Source: Mucilaginibacter sp. CSA2-8R (GTDB lineage Bacteria; Bacteroidota; Bacteroidia; Sphingobacteriales; Sphingobacteriaceae). From it: a DNA stretch of 64,000 nucleotides. Shown here in pieces: positions 45,360-54,677 of the stretch (positions within the stretch are counted from its first letter, which is position 1; each line of letters opens with the position of its first letter). The notes beneath the pieces were generated by a model. That model saw nothing but the letters and a program-made list of their open reading frames with translations, had not been told where the DNA came from and made no database searches. Both the position numbers and the translations under genes were made by a program. The stretch spans positions 3,658,001 through 3,722,000 of the forward strand of contig NZ_CP152389.1 of assembly GCF_038806765.1 (NCBI RefSeq), given 5' to 3'.

Positions 45360-45850
45360 TATACAATGATAGGAGTTTTACAGGTTGTCGAAAGAAGTTT
45401 AGCCGGATAAAGCTCCAAAGACACACAATTGCAAATGCATAATCATCTTAATAAGCTTTTAAAGAGCATAGCCCAAAAAGTGCCAGCGTAAACTCAAAAA
45501 CAACGAAGCCATACTGATTTATCATCAGCATGGCTTTTAATAGAATATTACTCTTACAACATTCTGCTCTGAGTCATTCTTTCGCACTTATCTCATCGTA
45601 TCAGCTATATACCTCGGGCTCATAAGCGAATTCAGCTTTTAACCTTCATGTATTTTTACGTTGGCATAGCATCTACGGTTGCATTTTTTTTGCAAAATAC
45701 TAATCGGAATTGCTACCTGACAACGATTAAAATTTCGCATAAATACAATTGCATTAACTTCTAATTTAAAATCAATCTTTTAAAACTATTGGTAGTATTT
45801 TTCCTTTTAAGTGTTCACACAACATTTAACTACAAAACATCTACTCCCGC
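45360..45850. other. 490-bp divergent intergenic region
   Basis: Between divergent recQ and the carbamoyltransferase gene. It contains the orphan hairpin at 45506-45536 and otherwise AT-rich DNA; I see no open frame of interest. It must hold the two outward promoters. Confidence 0.4.
45506..45536. terminator. Orphan terminator-like hairpin
   Basis: AAGCCATACTGAT pairs with ATCAGCATGGCTT with one A-C mismatch and a 5-base loop; TTTTAAT follows on the plus strand and a T-rich stretch on the minus. Neither neighbouring gene ends here, so it may end a small unseen transcript. Confidence 0.5.
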
Positions 45851-47569
45851 ATGTACACTTTAGGAATCAACGCTGCTTTTCACGACTCGGCAGCCTGTAT
45901 CATTAAAGATGGCCAACTTTTGGCCGCCACCGAAGAAGAACGCTTTACCCATATAAAACACGGCAAACGCCCGGTGCCCTTTAGCACATGGGAACTACCT
46001 TTTCATGCTATAGACTACTGCTTGAAAATAGCTGGTATTCATATTAACGATGTTGATCACATCGCTTATTCATTTGATCCTTATCAACTCATTAATGAGC
46101 AGTTTAAAGGCAAAGGCACTATCGATATTCCTTTTGAACCTTCCGTTGATCCAATTAATCAGGATTGGCTGAATGTTTGGGATCCGCTGTTTTTGTCATC
46201 TATTATTAATGCGGTTGGGCAATTGAACGATGGCTGGCCACACCACTTACAGCAACGCTTTATTGGCGCTAACGTACCGCGCGAAAAGTGGCATTTTGTA
46301 GATCATCATGTGGCTCATGCTGCCAGCGCTTTCAATTGTTCTCCATTTGAGCGTGCAGCAGTGATGACGGTTGATGGTCGTGGCGAACAGGCTACGACTA
46401 CTTACAGTGTAGGCAACGGACACGATTTAAAGCGCATCGGTCAGGTAAACTTTCCTAACTCGTTGGGTTTGTTGTATGAAGAAATAACAACGCATCTGGG
46501 CTTTTTGCATTCATCAGATGAGTACAAAGTTATGGCTTTGGCCAGTTATGGTAAGCCAGAGTTTGTAAAAGATTTTCGTGAAATTATTAAAGTTGCGCCT
46601 AACGGGCAGTATACTATTGAAAACAAAAACTTTGTGGAACGCTTTGGCCCAAAACGTCTGCGCCATGAAGAATTTACGGCACATCACTTCAACATAGCTC
46701 ACTCTTTGCAATTGGTGTTAGAAGAAACGCTTTTAGAATTAACAGATTGGTTAAAAAAAGAAACCGGCGAGCAGAACCTTTGTATGGCCGGTGGTGTAGC
46801 CTTAAATTGTGTAGCCAATGCCCGCATACGTGATAAAGGTGCATTTCAAAATATTTGGGTACAACCGGCATCAGGCGATGACGGTACGGCCTTAGGTGCG
46901 GCCTTATGGGTTGATGCTCAGCAACGCAAAGCGACTACGCGCGACTTTGTGATGGAACACTGCTATTGGGGTCCTGAGTATACCGACGCAGAAATTGAAA
47001 GATGGCTGAAGCTTTGGAAAGTGCCTTACCGTAAACTAAACAATATTGCTGAGGAAACTGCCGATATACTGATGCAGGATAAAATTATTGGCTGGTACCA
47101 AGGCCGCATGGAGTTTGGGCCGCGGGCGTTGGGTAGCCGTTCTATATTAGCATCGCCAATTAGTCCGGCTATGCAGCAACGGTTAAATGAAGTAAAAGAC
47201 CGCGAAGACTTTCGCCCGGTAGCGCCGGTTGTACTGGAAGAAGAAGCAGGCAACTGGTTTGAAAATGCGAGCTACTCGCCTTTTATGTTATTCATCTATG
47301 ATGTAAAACCCGAGAAAGCCGACCAGATTCCGGCCGTGCGCCATACTGATGGCACTGCACGTATACAAACAGTTAACGAGCGTCAGCATAAAAATTATTA
47401 TGATCTGTTAAAGGCGTTTCAGCGCAAAACAGGTGTGCCGGTACTGGTCAACACCTCTTTTAATACGTTGGGCAAACCCATTGTATGTACACCGCGCGAT
47501 GCCGTAGAGTGTTTTTGGTCTTCACCTTTTGACGCCTTGATTATTGGTTCATTTGTGATTGAAAAATAA
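45851..47569 (+). CDS. NodU/CmcH-family carbamoyltransferase
   Basis: 572 residues. The N-terminal Kae1-like domain has GINAAFHDSAACII, the metal-binding histidines of VDHHVAHAASAF and TVDGRGEQATTTY. The C-terminal YrdC-like carbamoyl-adenylate half carries GRMEFGPRALGSRSILASP, DREDFRPVAPVVLEE and VLVNTSFNTLGKPIV. The family makes carbamoyl-AMP and transfers carbamoyl to a sugar or antibiotic hydroxyl. The glycosyltransferase gene overlaps its stop codon (TAATG), so the likely acceptor is a glycan made or extended by that enzyme. Confidence 0.93.
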   Translation: MYTLGINAAFHDSAACIIKDGQLLAATEEERFTHIKHGKRPVPFSTWELPFHAIDYCLKIAGIHINDVDHIAYSFDPYQLINEQFKGKGTIDIPFEPSVDPINQDWLNVWDPLFLSSIINAVGQLNDGWPHHLQQRFIGANVPREKWHFVDHHVAHAASAFNCSPFERAAVMTVDGRGEQATTTYSVGNGHDLKRIGQVNFPNSLGLLYEEITTHLGFLHSSDEYKVMALASYGKPEFVKDFREIIKVAPNGQYTIENKNFVERFGPKRLRHEEFTAHHFNIAHSLQLVLEETLLELTDWLKKETGEQNLCMAGGVALNCVANARIRDKGAFQNIWVQPASGDDGTALGAALWVDAQQRKATTRDFVMEHCYWGPEYTDAEIERWLKLWKVPYRKLNNIAEETADILMQDKIIGWYQGRMEFGPRALGSRSILASPISPAMQQRLNEVKDREDFRPVAPVVLEEEAGNWFENASYSPFMLFIYDVKPEKADQIPAVRHTDGTARIQTVNERQHKNYYDLLKAFQRKTGVPVLVNTSFNTLGKPIVCTPRDAVECFWSSPFDALIIGSFVIEK

Positions 47570-48534
47570 TGCTCCGCATTTCTGTTGTTATACCTACTTA
47601 CCGGCGCCCCGATTTACTTTTTAAATGCATCGGGGCGCTGCGTGAGCAGACATTGCCATTGGCCCATTTTGAAATTATTGTAGTAAGCGATGGCCCCGAC
47701 CCGATAACGTCTGAAGCCCTGCATACCTGGACAGACAAACCGGCTAACCTTAGGTATTTACCCCTACCCCAAAAAGCAGGCCCGGCAGCTGCCCGAAATT
47801 ATGGCTGGCAGCAGGCGCAGGCCGAGCTGATTGCCTTTACTGATGACGACACATTGCCCACACCCAATTGGCTGACAGGTTACCTGGAAGCCTGGAAAGA
47901 GGAAACGTTAGCAGCATTTACCGGTAAAGTAATTGTACCCTTACCGCCCTACCCTACCGATTTTGCACAAAACACCGCTGGTCTGGAAACCGCCGACTTT
48001 GTAACGGCTAACTGCGCATGCACTAAACAAGCCCTTGTGCTAATTGATGGTTTTGATGAGCGCTTTACCATGGCCTGGCGCGAAGACAGTGATTTGCATT
48101 TTAAAATACTTGGGGCAAACATACCTTTGAGTAAAGTAGAAAAGGCAGCAGTTATACACCCGGTTCGCGAAGCGCGTTGGGGGGTGAGCATTGGCGAACA
48201 AAAAAAGACCTTATTTAATGCTTTACTTTTTAAAAAGCACCGTGCTTTATACCAGCAACAAATACATGCAAAGCCTCCGTTTACTTATTATTTAACGGTT
48301 TTGAGTTTGATGGTCGCCTTATTGGGTTTGCTATCTATGCATACCATCACTGCTTTGATTGCTTTGGCCGTATGGTTGGTACTGGTTTTACAATTTAGCC
48401 TAAAACGTTTGGCCAACACCTCACACTCATCATCCCACATTTACGAAATGTTGTATACATCCGCTATCATTCCGTTTGTCTCCATATACTGGCATTTTTA
48501 TGGTTTGATCAAGTACAGGGTGTGGTTTGTTTAG
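47569..48534 (+). CDS. GT2-family glycosyltransferase with C-terminal membrane helices
   Basis: 321 residues. The GT-A fold opens with VVIPTYRRPDLLFKC. The nucleotide-sugar site includes the aspartates of VVSDGPDP and AFTDDDTLPTPNWL, and the acceptor side has FDERFTMAWREDSDLHFKI. Two to three hydrophobic segments follow after about residue 240 (LTVLSLMVALLGLLSM, ALIALAVWLVLVLQF, TSAIIPFVSIYWHFYG), placing it at the inner membrane. It is translationally coupled to the carbamoyltransferase and ends 2 bp from the convergent EcsC gene. The sugar donor is unknown. Confidence 0.88.
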   Translation: MLRISVVIPTYRRPDLLFKCIGALREQTLPLAHFEIIVVSDGPDPITSEALHTWTDKPANLRYLPLPQKAGPAAARNYGWQQAQAELIAFTDDDTLPTPNWLTGYLEAWKEETLAAFTGKVIVPLPPYPTDFAQNTAGLETADFVTANCACTKQALVLIDGFDERFTMAWREDSDLHFKILGANIPLSKVEKAAVIHPVREARWGVSIGEQKKTLFNALLFKKHRALYQQQIHAKPPFTYYLTVLSLMVALLGLLSMHTITALIALAVWLVLVLQFSLKRLANTSHSSSHIYEMLYTSAIIPFVSIYWHFYGLIKYRVWFV

Positions 48535-48536
48535 CC

Positions 48537-49277
48537 TTATTGCTTGATGATTTGCAAAGGACTCATGTGCCTCATTCGGTAACAGTTCATAGCTGTAGCG
48601 CCCAACTGGTTTATAAGCCTGTAATTGGCAATAGCGCCAACAGCGGCACCTATTACCGGTAACAACTGCGCCATTTTAGCCAGGTCAATATAATCGCGAT
48701 ATTCTTGCTGAAATATGCGCCAGTCAAACTCAGCCACATCATTTGGTAAGGAGCCGCTGTAACCCTGCCATTCGGCTACCAGCTGATAAATTTCATTACG
48801 CCGTTGCTGGCTGGAGAAAGCCAGTTGAAATATGTAGAGGATATACAAACGCTCTTTATAATCTTTAACGTTGTGGCCATACAACGCCGCAATCTCAAAC
48901 AAGAGTTTTAACTTGATGCTTAACAACAACGGAAAGTCGGCCAGGCCCAATAAAAAGCCACCGGCACCGGTGATGGCACCTTCAACAGTAGCTGTCTTTT
49001 GATAGTTCTCAATCTTCTGCCTAACCAGCACCTCGCGCATTTGTAACAACATATCCTGCGCAGGCACGTCGCCGGTAGTATACTTGGCGCCGAACAACAC
49101 AGCCTTAATCATCTTTTCTATAGCTACGGTTATAGCCTGATGAACTTTTTCGGGAATATATTCATTAATTTTACTCTGCACCGTTTTAGACAACTTGTCG
49201 GTGAGAGAAGGCTTCTTTTGCATACGGTGCTGCCAAAACTGCAACTCGATATGCGCTTGCTGTTCATAGATAGTCAT
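48537..49277 (-). CDS. EcsC-family protein
   Basis: 246 residues from ATG 49277. The EcsC pattern is clear: a long charged helical N-terminus (about 1-85), the glycine-rich EGAITGAGGFLLGLADFPLL (about 110-130), KLKLLFEIAALYGHNV, and a C-terminal LLPVIGAAVGAIANYRLINQLG. It has no classical membrane anchor beyond these amphipathic parts. Its molecular role is unknown. It is a longer paralogue of the protein at 20472-21053. It converges tightly (2 bp) with the glycosyltransferase gene. Confidence 0.82.
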   Translation of the reverse strand: MTIYEQQAHIELQFWQHRMQKKPSLTDKLSKTVQSKINEYIPEKVHQAITVAIEKMIKAVLFGAKYTTGDVPAQDMLLQMREVLVRQKIENYQKTATVEGAITGAGGFLLGLADFPLLLSIKLKLLFEIAALYGHNVKDYKERLYILYIFQLAFSSQQRRNEIYQLVAEWQGYSGSLPNDVAEFDWRIFQQEYRDYIDLAKMAQLLPVIGAAVGAIANYRLINQLGATAMNCYRMRHMSPLQIIKQ

Positions 49278-49516
49278 GATGCTGCAATTAAGCATTTATT
49301 TTGCTTAACCTTAAAGCTTATACCGGCAGCAGCTCAACATTATTCGTCAGTAAAGGGCAGATAACGAAACAAAGTTGTAGGTAATTGTATGTCGCTTTGT
49401 TTCTAATTTAAAATGCAGATCAAACATTGAAATCAATTAGTTTGTCCTTATAAAAGCCTCCAACATTTTGCTCAAACTTACAAAGCAACGGCAAAGCATA
49501 GACAATAACCAAACGT

Positions 49517-49813
49517 ATGACAAGCACCACAACAACAGACATCGTTTATTTTACAGTAAGTAAAGTAATGAATGTTGTCGGTATAGGTTATATCATCACT
49601 GGTCATACTGCAAATGGCGCCGTGAAACCCGGCGCTATAATCTGGTTAGACAACGAATCTTTTTTTGTGATTGACGCAGTTGAACAAATTGAATATGCCG
49701 AAAATTCGAAAGTAGAAACGGCACTCATCTTGGAGGTTATAAAATATGATGAGGTAAAGCTATTATTTGCCATACATCCAGGTCAAATTTTAGCCATTAA
49801 AACCCTTCTATAG
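49517..49813 (+). CDS. Hypothetical protein resembling EF-Tu domain 2
   Basis: 98 residues, predicted all-beta. The run VGIGYIITGHTANGAVKPGAIIWL resembles strands of the second (beta-barrel) domain of translational GTPases, where G-GTVVTG-V-G-VK-GD is usual. No G domain is present. Such stand-alone barrels are seen as small hypothetical proteins; the role is unknown. It stands alone and ends before a strong terminator (49901-49949). Confidence 0.6.
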   Translation: MTSTTTTDIVYFTVSKVMNVVGIGYIITGHTANGAVKPGAIIWLDNESFFVIDAVEQIEYAENSKVETALILEVIKYDEVKLLFAIHPGQILAIKTLL

Positions 49814-49900
49814 TTCACCTATCCAAACGGTAAAAAAGTAAAGCTATCATTTAACCTTGGAGCTTAAGGCACACCGTGTAAGCTGATTAAACCTATTCTG

Positions 49901-49949
49901 AAAACAGCGAAAGCCCGGCGACATCATGTCGCCGGGCTTTCGCTGTTTT
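49901..49949. terminator. Bidirectional terminator, 23-bp perfect stem with 3-base loop
   Basis: Bases 49901-49923 and 49927-49949 are perfect reverse complements. The GC-rich core GCCCGGCGACA is flanked by AAAACAGC/GCTGTTTT. It lies between the convergent 98-residue protein gene and lolA. Confidence 0.85.
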
Positions 49950-49965
49950 GTTCGTAAAGCTCAAA

Positions 49966-50640
49966 TTATCTTAAATCGACAACCTCTACTCCGGGATGAG
50001 CCTTTACATTGTAGGTAAACACATCTGCACCAATGGCGGAGTTAGGCGTCAGGCTGTTGATGGTATACAAGTAACGACTACCATTTTTATCAAACATTTG
50101 CGCACTGTAAATCTGCTTTTTGGCAGCGTCAATGAGTAGCTTTACCTTAAAAATATTTTGCTTGGCATCAACCGGGGTAAGCTCAATGGCCTGGTAACTT
50201 TTGCCGCCCTGCTTTTGCAAACCGGTGTAAATGTATTTATAGCCTTTTTCGTAAATGGTAAAAACTTGTGCCGGGTTAAGACCCTCTGTATTATTCTTCA
50301 CGTCATTCACCTGCACTTCCTTTTCGCGGGGCAGATAAGTCCATAATGTTTTACCATCGCTGGTAATTTCTTGTGCAACGGCTGTTTTAGCCGTGTTACC
50401 ATACACTGTTAGTTTGTACTTATTAGTTTTAGCCTGGGTATACAAAGTGCCCGATTGTGTCTGATTGACTTTATCCTGAGGGCTTTGTATATTAATAGTA
50501 AAGTCGCTTTTAACGGTATTATAAGAACGGTATTTCTGACTTACGCCATTTAAAATGCTTTTAGCTTGGGCATCTTGCTGAGCAAAAGCAGCCGAAGCAG
50601 GCATCGCAATCAATATTAAATAAGCAAATATCTTTTTCAT
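49966..50640 (-). CDS. lolA: LolA-like outer-membrane lipoprotein carrier protein
   Basis: Periplasmic carrier that shuttles lipoproteins from the inner to the outer membrane. 224 residues with a Sec signal peptide (MKKIFAYLILIAMPASAAFA). The LolA fold is indicated by the repeated strands YNTVKSDFTINIQSP, QSGTLYTQAKTNKYKLTVYG, TSDGKTLWTYLPREKEVQV and ELTPVDAKQNIFKVKLLID. It follows ftsK by 89 bp on the same strand, a pairing I associate with Bacteroidota. Confidence 0.87.
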   Translation of the reverse strand: MKKIFAYLILIAMPASAAFAQQDAQAKSILNGVSQKYRSYNTVKSDFTINIQSPQDKVNQTQSGTLYTQAKTNKYKLTVYGNTAKTAVAQEITSDGKTLWTYLPREKEVQVNDVKNNTEGLNPAQVFTIYEKGYKYIYTGLQKQGGKSYQAIELTPVDAKQNIFKVKLLIDAAKKQIYSAQMFDKNGSRYLYTINSLTPNSAIGADVFTYNVKAHPGVEVVDLR

Positions 50641-50729
50641 AGGGGTATGTTCTGTTGTTCGGCCCGGCTACAGCCAGGCCCAGTTATTTGTTACAATTGA
50701 TGGTTAGAACAACAGAAGCAGTGCTAAGT

Positions 50730-53414
50730 TTAACCGCGTGCAGATTTTTGTATCTCTTCCAGGTGACGCTCCAGGCTGTACTCGTCCGGATATAACACCT
50801 CACGGGCTTTACTGCCTTCAAACGGACCAACAATACCGGCCGCTTCTAACTGGTCAATGATACGGCCAGCACGGTTGTAACCTAATTTAAGTTTACGTTG
50901 AACCAGAGAAGTGGAGCCCTGCTGATGCAAAACAATTAAACGGGCGGCATCCTCAAACATCGGATCGCGGTCATTGGGGTCAAACTCTTTCGGACTGTTA
51001 GCTTCACCTTCGCCTACATACTCGGGCAGCATAAAGGCACTTGGATAGCCGCGCTGGTTACCAATGAAATCTGAAATTTTTTCAACTTCAGGTGTATCTA
51101 CGAATGCACATTGCAAACGAATTAAGTCACTTCCGGTTGAAAGCAGCATATCACCTCTACCAATCAGCTGGTCGGCGCCGCCTGCATCCAAAATAGTGCG
51201 CGAATCTATTTTAGATTGCACCCTGAATGCTAAACGCGCCGGGAAGTTGGCCTTGATAGTACCCGTAATAATATTTACTGACGGGCGCTGCGTTGCAATA
51301 ACTAAGTGAATACCCACTGCACGTGCCAGCTGCGCCAAACGGGCTATGGGCATTTCTACTTCCTTACCGGCAGTCATCATCAGATCGGCAAACTCATCCA
51401 CTACCAGTACAATAAAAGGCATAAACTTATGGCCGTTTTCAGGATTCAGTTTACGATTGATGAATTTTGCGTTATACTCTTTTAAATTGCGAACCTGCGC
51501 ATCCTTCAGCAAGTCATAACGCTGATCCATCTCAATACACAATGAATTCAGCGTGTTAATCACCTTCTTGGTATCGGTGATAACAGCATCGGCCTCATCG
51601 GGCAACTTAGCCAAAAAGTGGCGTTCAATTTTTCTGAATAAGGTAAGTTCAACCTTTTTGGGGTCAACCATTACAAATTTCAACTCTGAAGGATGGCGTT
51701 TGTAAAGCAGAGAAACCAATATGGCGTTAATACCTACCGATTTACCTTGCCCGGTAGAACCTGCTACCAGCAAGTGAGGCATTTTGGCTAAATCAGCTAT
51801 AAATACCTCGTTAGAGATAGTTTTACCTAATGCAATAGGCAAATCCATAGTGGTATTTTGAAACTTCTCTGTAGCCAAAACAGAGCGCATAGAAACCATT
51901 TCAGGGTGCTGATTAGGAACCTCTATACCAATAGTGCCTTTACCCGGCATAGGCGCGATGATACGAATACCCAAGGCCGCCAAGCTTAAAGCGATGTCGT
52001 CCTCTAAATTTTTAATTTTAGATATACGCACACCAGGCGCCGGAATTATTTCGTAAAGTGTTACCGTGGGACCAATGGTTGCCTTAATCTTATCAATCTC
52101 AATATTGTAGTGATTAAGCGTCTCTACAATTTTATTCTTGTTGGATTCGAGCTCGCCTGCGTCAACGTTTATTTTGTTGGTGCCATAATTTTCCAACAGT
52201 TCCAATCCCGGGTACTTGTAAGAAGAAAGATCAAGTTTTGGGTCAAAGGTTCCGAATTTTGCCACCAGTTCGTTAGCAGAAACCTCGGGCGCTTGCTCAA
52301 TGCTTAACTCAGGCAGAGGGCGGGTATCTTCTACTGTAAACGGAACTTCATCTTCTGCTTCAGGCACATCAGCATCATCTAAATCTTCTTCCGCAACAGC
52401 AGTATTGGTTGGGCTTAATACAATCGGCTCATGAACCGGCGCATTTACTATAACAGCCGTTTGTGCTACAGTATGCGGCAGCACAGGCTCGGGTAAAAGC
52501 GGCTCAACAACTGCGGGTCTGTTTAATGGTTCCTGGCGCAGGCGTTCGGCAACCGGCACTGTTGCAGCACCGGATACTGCACCATCATCGCGTATACGGT
52601 TATTGGCACGGGGCCACTCTACCGGCCCGGATAACAACTCGTCATCCAAGTCAACACCTTCTGGGCTTACGTTATCTACAGAATCCGGTTTTACCAAAAT
52701 CCGTTTAGGGCGTTCGGGTAATTTAAAATCAATATTGTAGGCAATAATCAGAACCGTTAAGGCTGCAAATACCAGTAAGCAACCAGTGCCGGCCTGCCCT
52801 ATCTGGGCGTTTAATAAACGTGTGCTCCAATAGCCAAACTCGCCTTCCAGGTAATGCGCGTAGTCACTCACAAAGCCGTGCAAAAAGCCAATAGCAATCG
52901 AAAAAAACACCAAACTGAACAATGAATAAGCCAGCATCTTGCCCATCGGAAATAACCGTACCTTAAATAGCATACGGTAACCAATTACAAAAAATATCAT
53001 GACGAAGATGAACGAGGCTACGCCAAACCACTCATACATAAATTGGTTGGCCATTAAAGCACCCAATTTACCTAACCAGTTTTCGACCACCGGGTTGTTT
53101 ACACCATTATCTAAAAGCTCTTGCTCAGTTTTAAAAAGGTTGCCCCAACCGCCGTTAGCCTTAAGCACATAGCTTTGGTCTGACTGCCAGGTAAACAAAT
53201 ACGATGTAAAAGCGATGAGAAAAAAAACAGATATGACCAGGCATAAAAGGCCAACAATTTTAATTGCCCTTCCATCGCCAAAGTTAAAAGTTGGCAAATT
53301 CTCCAGCTTGCGTTTCATAACCTTCTCGCGCTCGGTACGGGCACCGATACCTTGTCGCGGACGGCTTTCATCTCTGAAAGAATTTGATTTAAACTGATTT
53401 CCTTTTGGCGGCAT
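50730..53414 (-). CDS. ftsK: DNA translocase FtsK/SpoIIIE
   Basis: Septum-located motor that clears chromosome DNA during division. 894 residues from ATG 53414, 15 bases after the predicted transcript start (a TTG lies 9 bases upstream). Four N-terminal helices (about 50-230) are followed by a Pro/Glu-rich linker (about 250-410). The motor has Walker A VAGSTGQGKSVGINA, VMVDPKKVELTLF, Walker B IVLVVDEFADLMM and LVIATQRPSVNIITG. The C-terminal winged-helix gamma domain (LVQRKLKLGYNRAGRIIDQLE) reads KOPS-like sites. All domains are intact. Confidence 0.95.
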   Translation of the reverse strand: MPPKGNQFKSNSFRDESRPRQGIGARTEREKVMKRKLENLPTFNFGDGRAIKIVGLLCLVISVFFLIAFTSYLFTWQSDQSYVLKANGGWGNLFKTEQELLDNGVNNPVVENWLGKLGALMANQFMYEWFGVASFIFVMIFFVIGYRMLFKVRLFPMGKMLAYSLFSLVFFSIAIGFLHGFVSDYAHYLEGEFGYWSTRLLNAQIGQAGTGCLLVFAALTVLIIAYNIDFKLPERPKRILVKPDSVDNVSPEGVDLDDELLSGPVEWPRANNRIRDDGAVSGAATVPVAERLRQEPLNRPAVVEPLLPEPVLPHTVAQTAVIVNAPVHEPIVLSPTNTAVAEEDLDDADVPEAEDEVPFTVEDTRPLPELSIEQAPEVSANELVAKFGTFDPKLDLSSYKYPGLELLENYGTNKINVDAGELESNKNKIVETLNHYNIEIDKIKATIGPTVTLYEIIPAPGVRISKIKNLEDDIALSLAALGIRIIAPMPGKGTIGIEVPNQHPEMVSMRSVLATEKFQNTTMDLPIALGKTISNEVFIADLAKMPHLLVAGSTGQGKSVGINAILVSLLYKRHPSELKFVMVDPKKVELTLFRKIERHFLAKLPDEADAVITDTKKVINTLNSLCIEMDQRYDLLKDAQVRNLKEYNAKFINRKLNPENGHKFMPFIVLVVDEFADLMMTAGKEVEMPIARLAQLARAVGIHLVIATQRPSVNIITGTIKANFPARLAFRVQSKIDSRTILDAGGADQLIGRGDMLLSTGSDLIRLQCAFVDTPEVEKISDFIGNQRGYPSAFMLPEYVGEGEANSPKEFDPNDRDPMFEDAARLIVLHQQGSTSLVQRKLKLGYNRAGRIIDQLEAAGIVGPFEGSKAREVLYPDEYSLERHLEEIQKSARG

Positions 53415-53435
53415 CTCTATCAACAGTTAAAGTAC

Positions 53436-53443
53436 AAATATAA
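53436..53443 (-). promoter_or_regulatory. TAnnTTTG -7 element of ftsK
   Basis: On the minus strand TATATTTG matches exactly, 21 bases before the ATG at 53414. The predicted leader is about 15 bases. Confidence 0.5.
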
Positions 53444-53506
53444 AGTTAATAGATAAGATTTGCATTTGGCACGGTTTTTAATTTACTAAAGTACAAACGA
53501 TTGAAT

Positions 53507-54151
53507 ATGGGACGATTAGAATACTTAATTACTACTGGTGATGTTAACGCACTAAATCAATTGCTGGCTCAAAACCCAGATTTGGCAAGGACAACAATTG
53601 ATGAGGATGTATCACCTTTAATGCTGTCTTGCTTTTATAAAAAGCCTGCTGCAACATCTGTATTGCTTAAATACATCGATAAATTAGACATTTTTGAAGC
53701 TGCTGCAGCTGGAAAGTTTGATATCTTAGCGTATTTGGTGTATTCTAACCCCGAACTGGTTCATACTTATAATGCTGACGGTTTTACTCCGTTAGCACTG
53801 GCTTGTTACTTCGGTCAGTATGAAGCTGCCCGTTACCTGTTATATAAAGGCGCGGATGTTAACCAGCCTTTAAAAGGTGAGTCGGGTATACGCCCAATTC
53901 ACTTGGCTGTTGCTGGTAACCACCTGGACTTAGTACGTATGTTATTAGAACATAATGTACAGTTAAACATACAACATGATACTGGAATTACTCCACTTCA
54001 TTACGCTGCTAAACACGGTGACCCTGAGATGCTTATATTACTTTTAGAGGAAGGTGCTGATGTAACTTTAACCATGGAAGATGGCTCTCTTCCTGCCGAC
54101 TTAGCCCGCAATAACGGCTACCAAGAAATAGCCGAAATTCTGAGCATGTAA
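53507..54151 (+). CDS. Ankyrin-repeat protein
   Basis: 214 residues from ATG 53507 (a TTG lies 6 bases upstream). It is built entirely of about six ankyrin repeats; the clearest are DGFTPLALACYFGQYEAARYLL-like (split here by the 20-residue limit: GFTPLALACYFGQYEAARY), GIRPIHLAVAGNHLDLVRML, GITPLHYAAKHGDPEMLILL and the last one ending AEIL. No signal peptide or enzyme domain is present. It is probably a cytoplasmic protein-binding scaffold. Divergent from ftsK. A terminator follows at 54175-54204. Confidence 0.87.
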   Translation: MGRLEYLITTGDVNALNQLLAQNPDLARTTIDEDVSPLMLSCFYKKPAATSVLLKYIDKLDIFEAAAAGKFDILAYLVYSNPELVHTYNADGFTPLALACYFGQYEAARYLLYKGADVNQPLKGESGIRPIHLAVAGNHLDLVRMLLEHNVQLNIQHDTGITPLHYAAKHGDPEMLILLLEEGADVTLTMEDGSLPADLARNNGYQEIAEILSM

Positions 54152-54174
54152 AATCGACATCCCATATATATTAA

Positions 54175-54204
54175 AAAGCCTTTAACCTTTGGGTTAAGGG
54201 CTTT
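54175..54204 (+). terminator. Terminator of the ankyrin gene
   Basis: AAAGCCTTTAACC pairs with GGTTAAGGGCTTT (one G-T wobble), 4-base loop. A second, GC-richer hairpin without a T-run follows at 54222-54255 (AGCATGCAGCC/GGCTGCATGCT). Confidence 0.7.
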
Positions 54205-54364
54205 GTCATTTACAGGGCAATAGCATGCAGCCATCAGAGCTGAAGGCTGCATGCTTAAATATTTAGTCGGAAGCTGGCTTTACACTAAAGATATTGCGCA
54301 ACTTTACGAACACTTCTTACCGTAACGATGTTACCTTTTAACATCGTGAATAACTTATATTATT

Positions 54365-54598
54365 ATGAAGGCCGAAAAAATGGTGATGCTTACCGGGAAA
54401 CAATACCAAGAGATTAAGAGCGAACTGGATAAACAGTCGCCGCTGCAATATAACATAGGCACTAACGGCAAGCCGGAATTGTTAAACATCACAGATATTT
54501 ATCTGGACACCGATCCGGAGTTTACCCGTAATCCCAAGCAATACGCCGAAGTAAGCAACGATAACTATGTGCAGGTAAAGGTAGAATATGAAGAGTAA
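54365..54598 (+). CDS. Hypothetical protein, 77 residues
   Basis: A small, acidic, soluble protein (KMVMLTGKQYQEIKSELDKQ, LLNITDIYLDTDPEFTRNP, VSNDNYVQVKVEYEE). There is no signal peptide or recognised family. It lies between the ankyrin gene and the NPP gene and has its own spacing on both sides, so it is probably monocistronic. Confidence 0.6.
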   Translation: MKAEKMVMLTGKQYQEIKSELDKQSPLQYNIGTNGKPELLNITDIYLDTDPEFTRNPKQYAEVSNDNYVQVKVEYEE

Positions 54599-54664
54599 GT
54601 AACAGTAAAATAGCTTAAGTTGATTGCAGAATGATTCAGTCGACTTTTATTGCACCTGTTTACG

Positions 54665-54672
54665 TAATTTTG
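54665..54672 (+). promoter_or_regulatory. TAnnTTTG -7 element, near-leaderless NPP gene
   Basis: TAATTTTG matches exactly and ends 5 bases before ATG 54678, predicting a transcript that begins about at the start codon. Confidence 0.5.
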
Positions 54673-54677
54673 CGGCG

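Noticed and set aside
54222..54255. 11-bp perfect hairpin after the ankyrin gene as a separate terminator or small RNA
   Set aside because: No T-run follows and a better terminator lies just upstream. It was only mentioned under that terminator.
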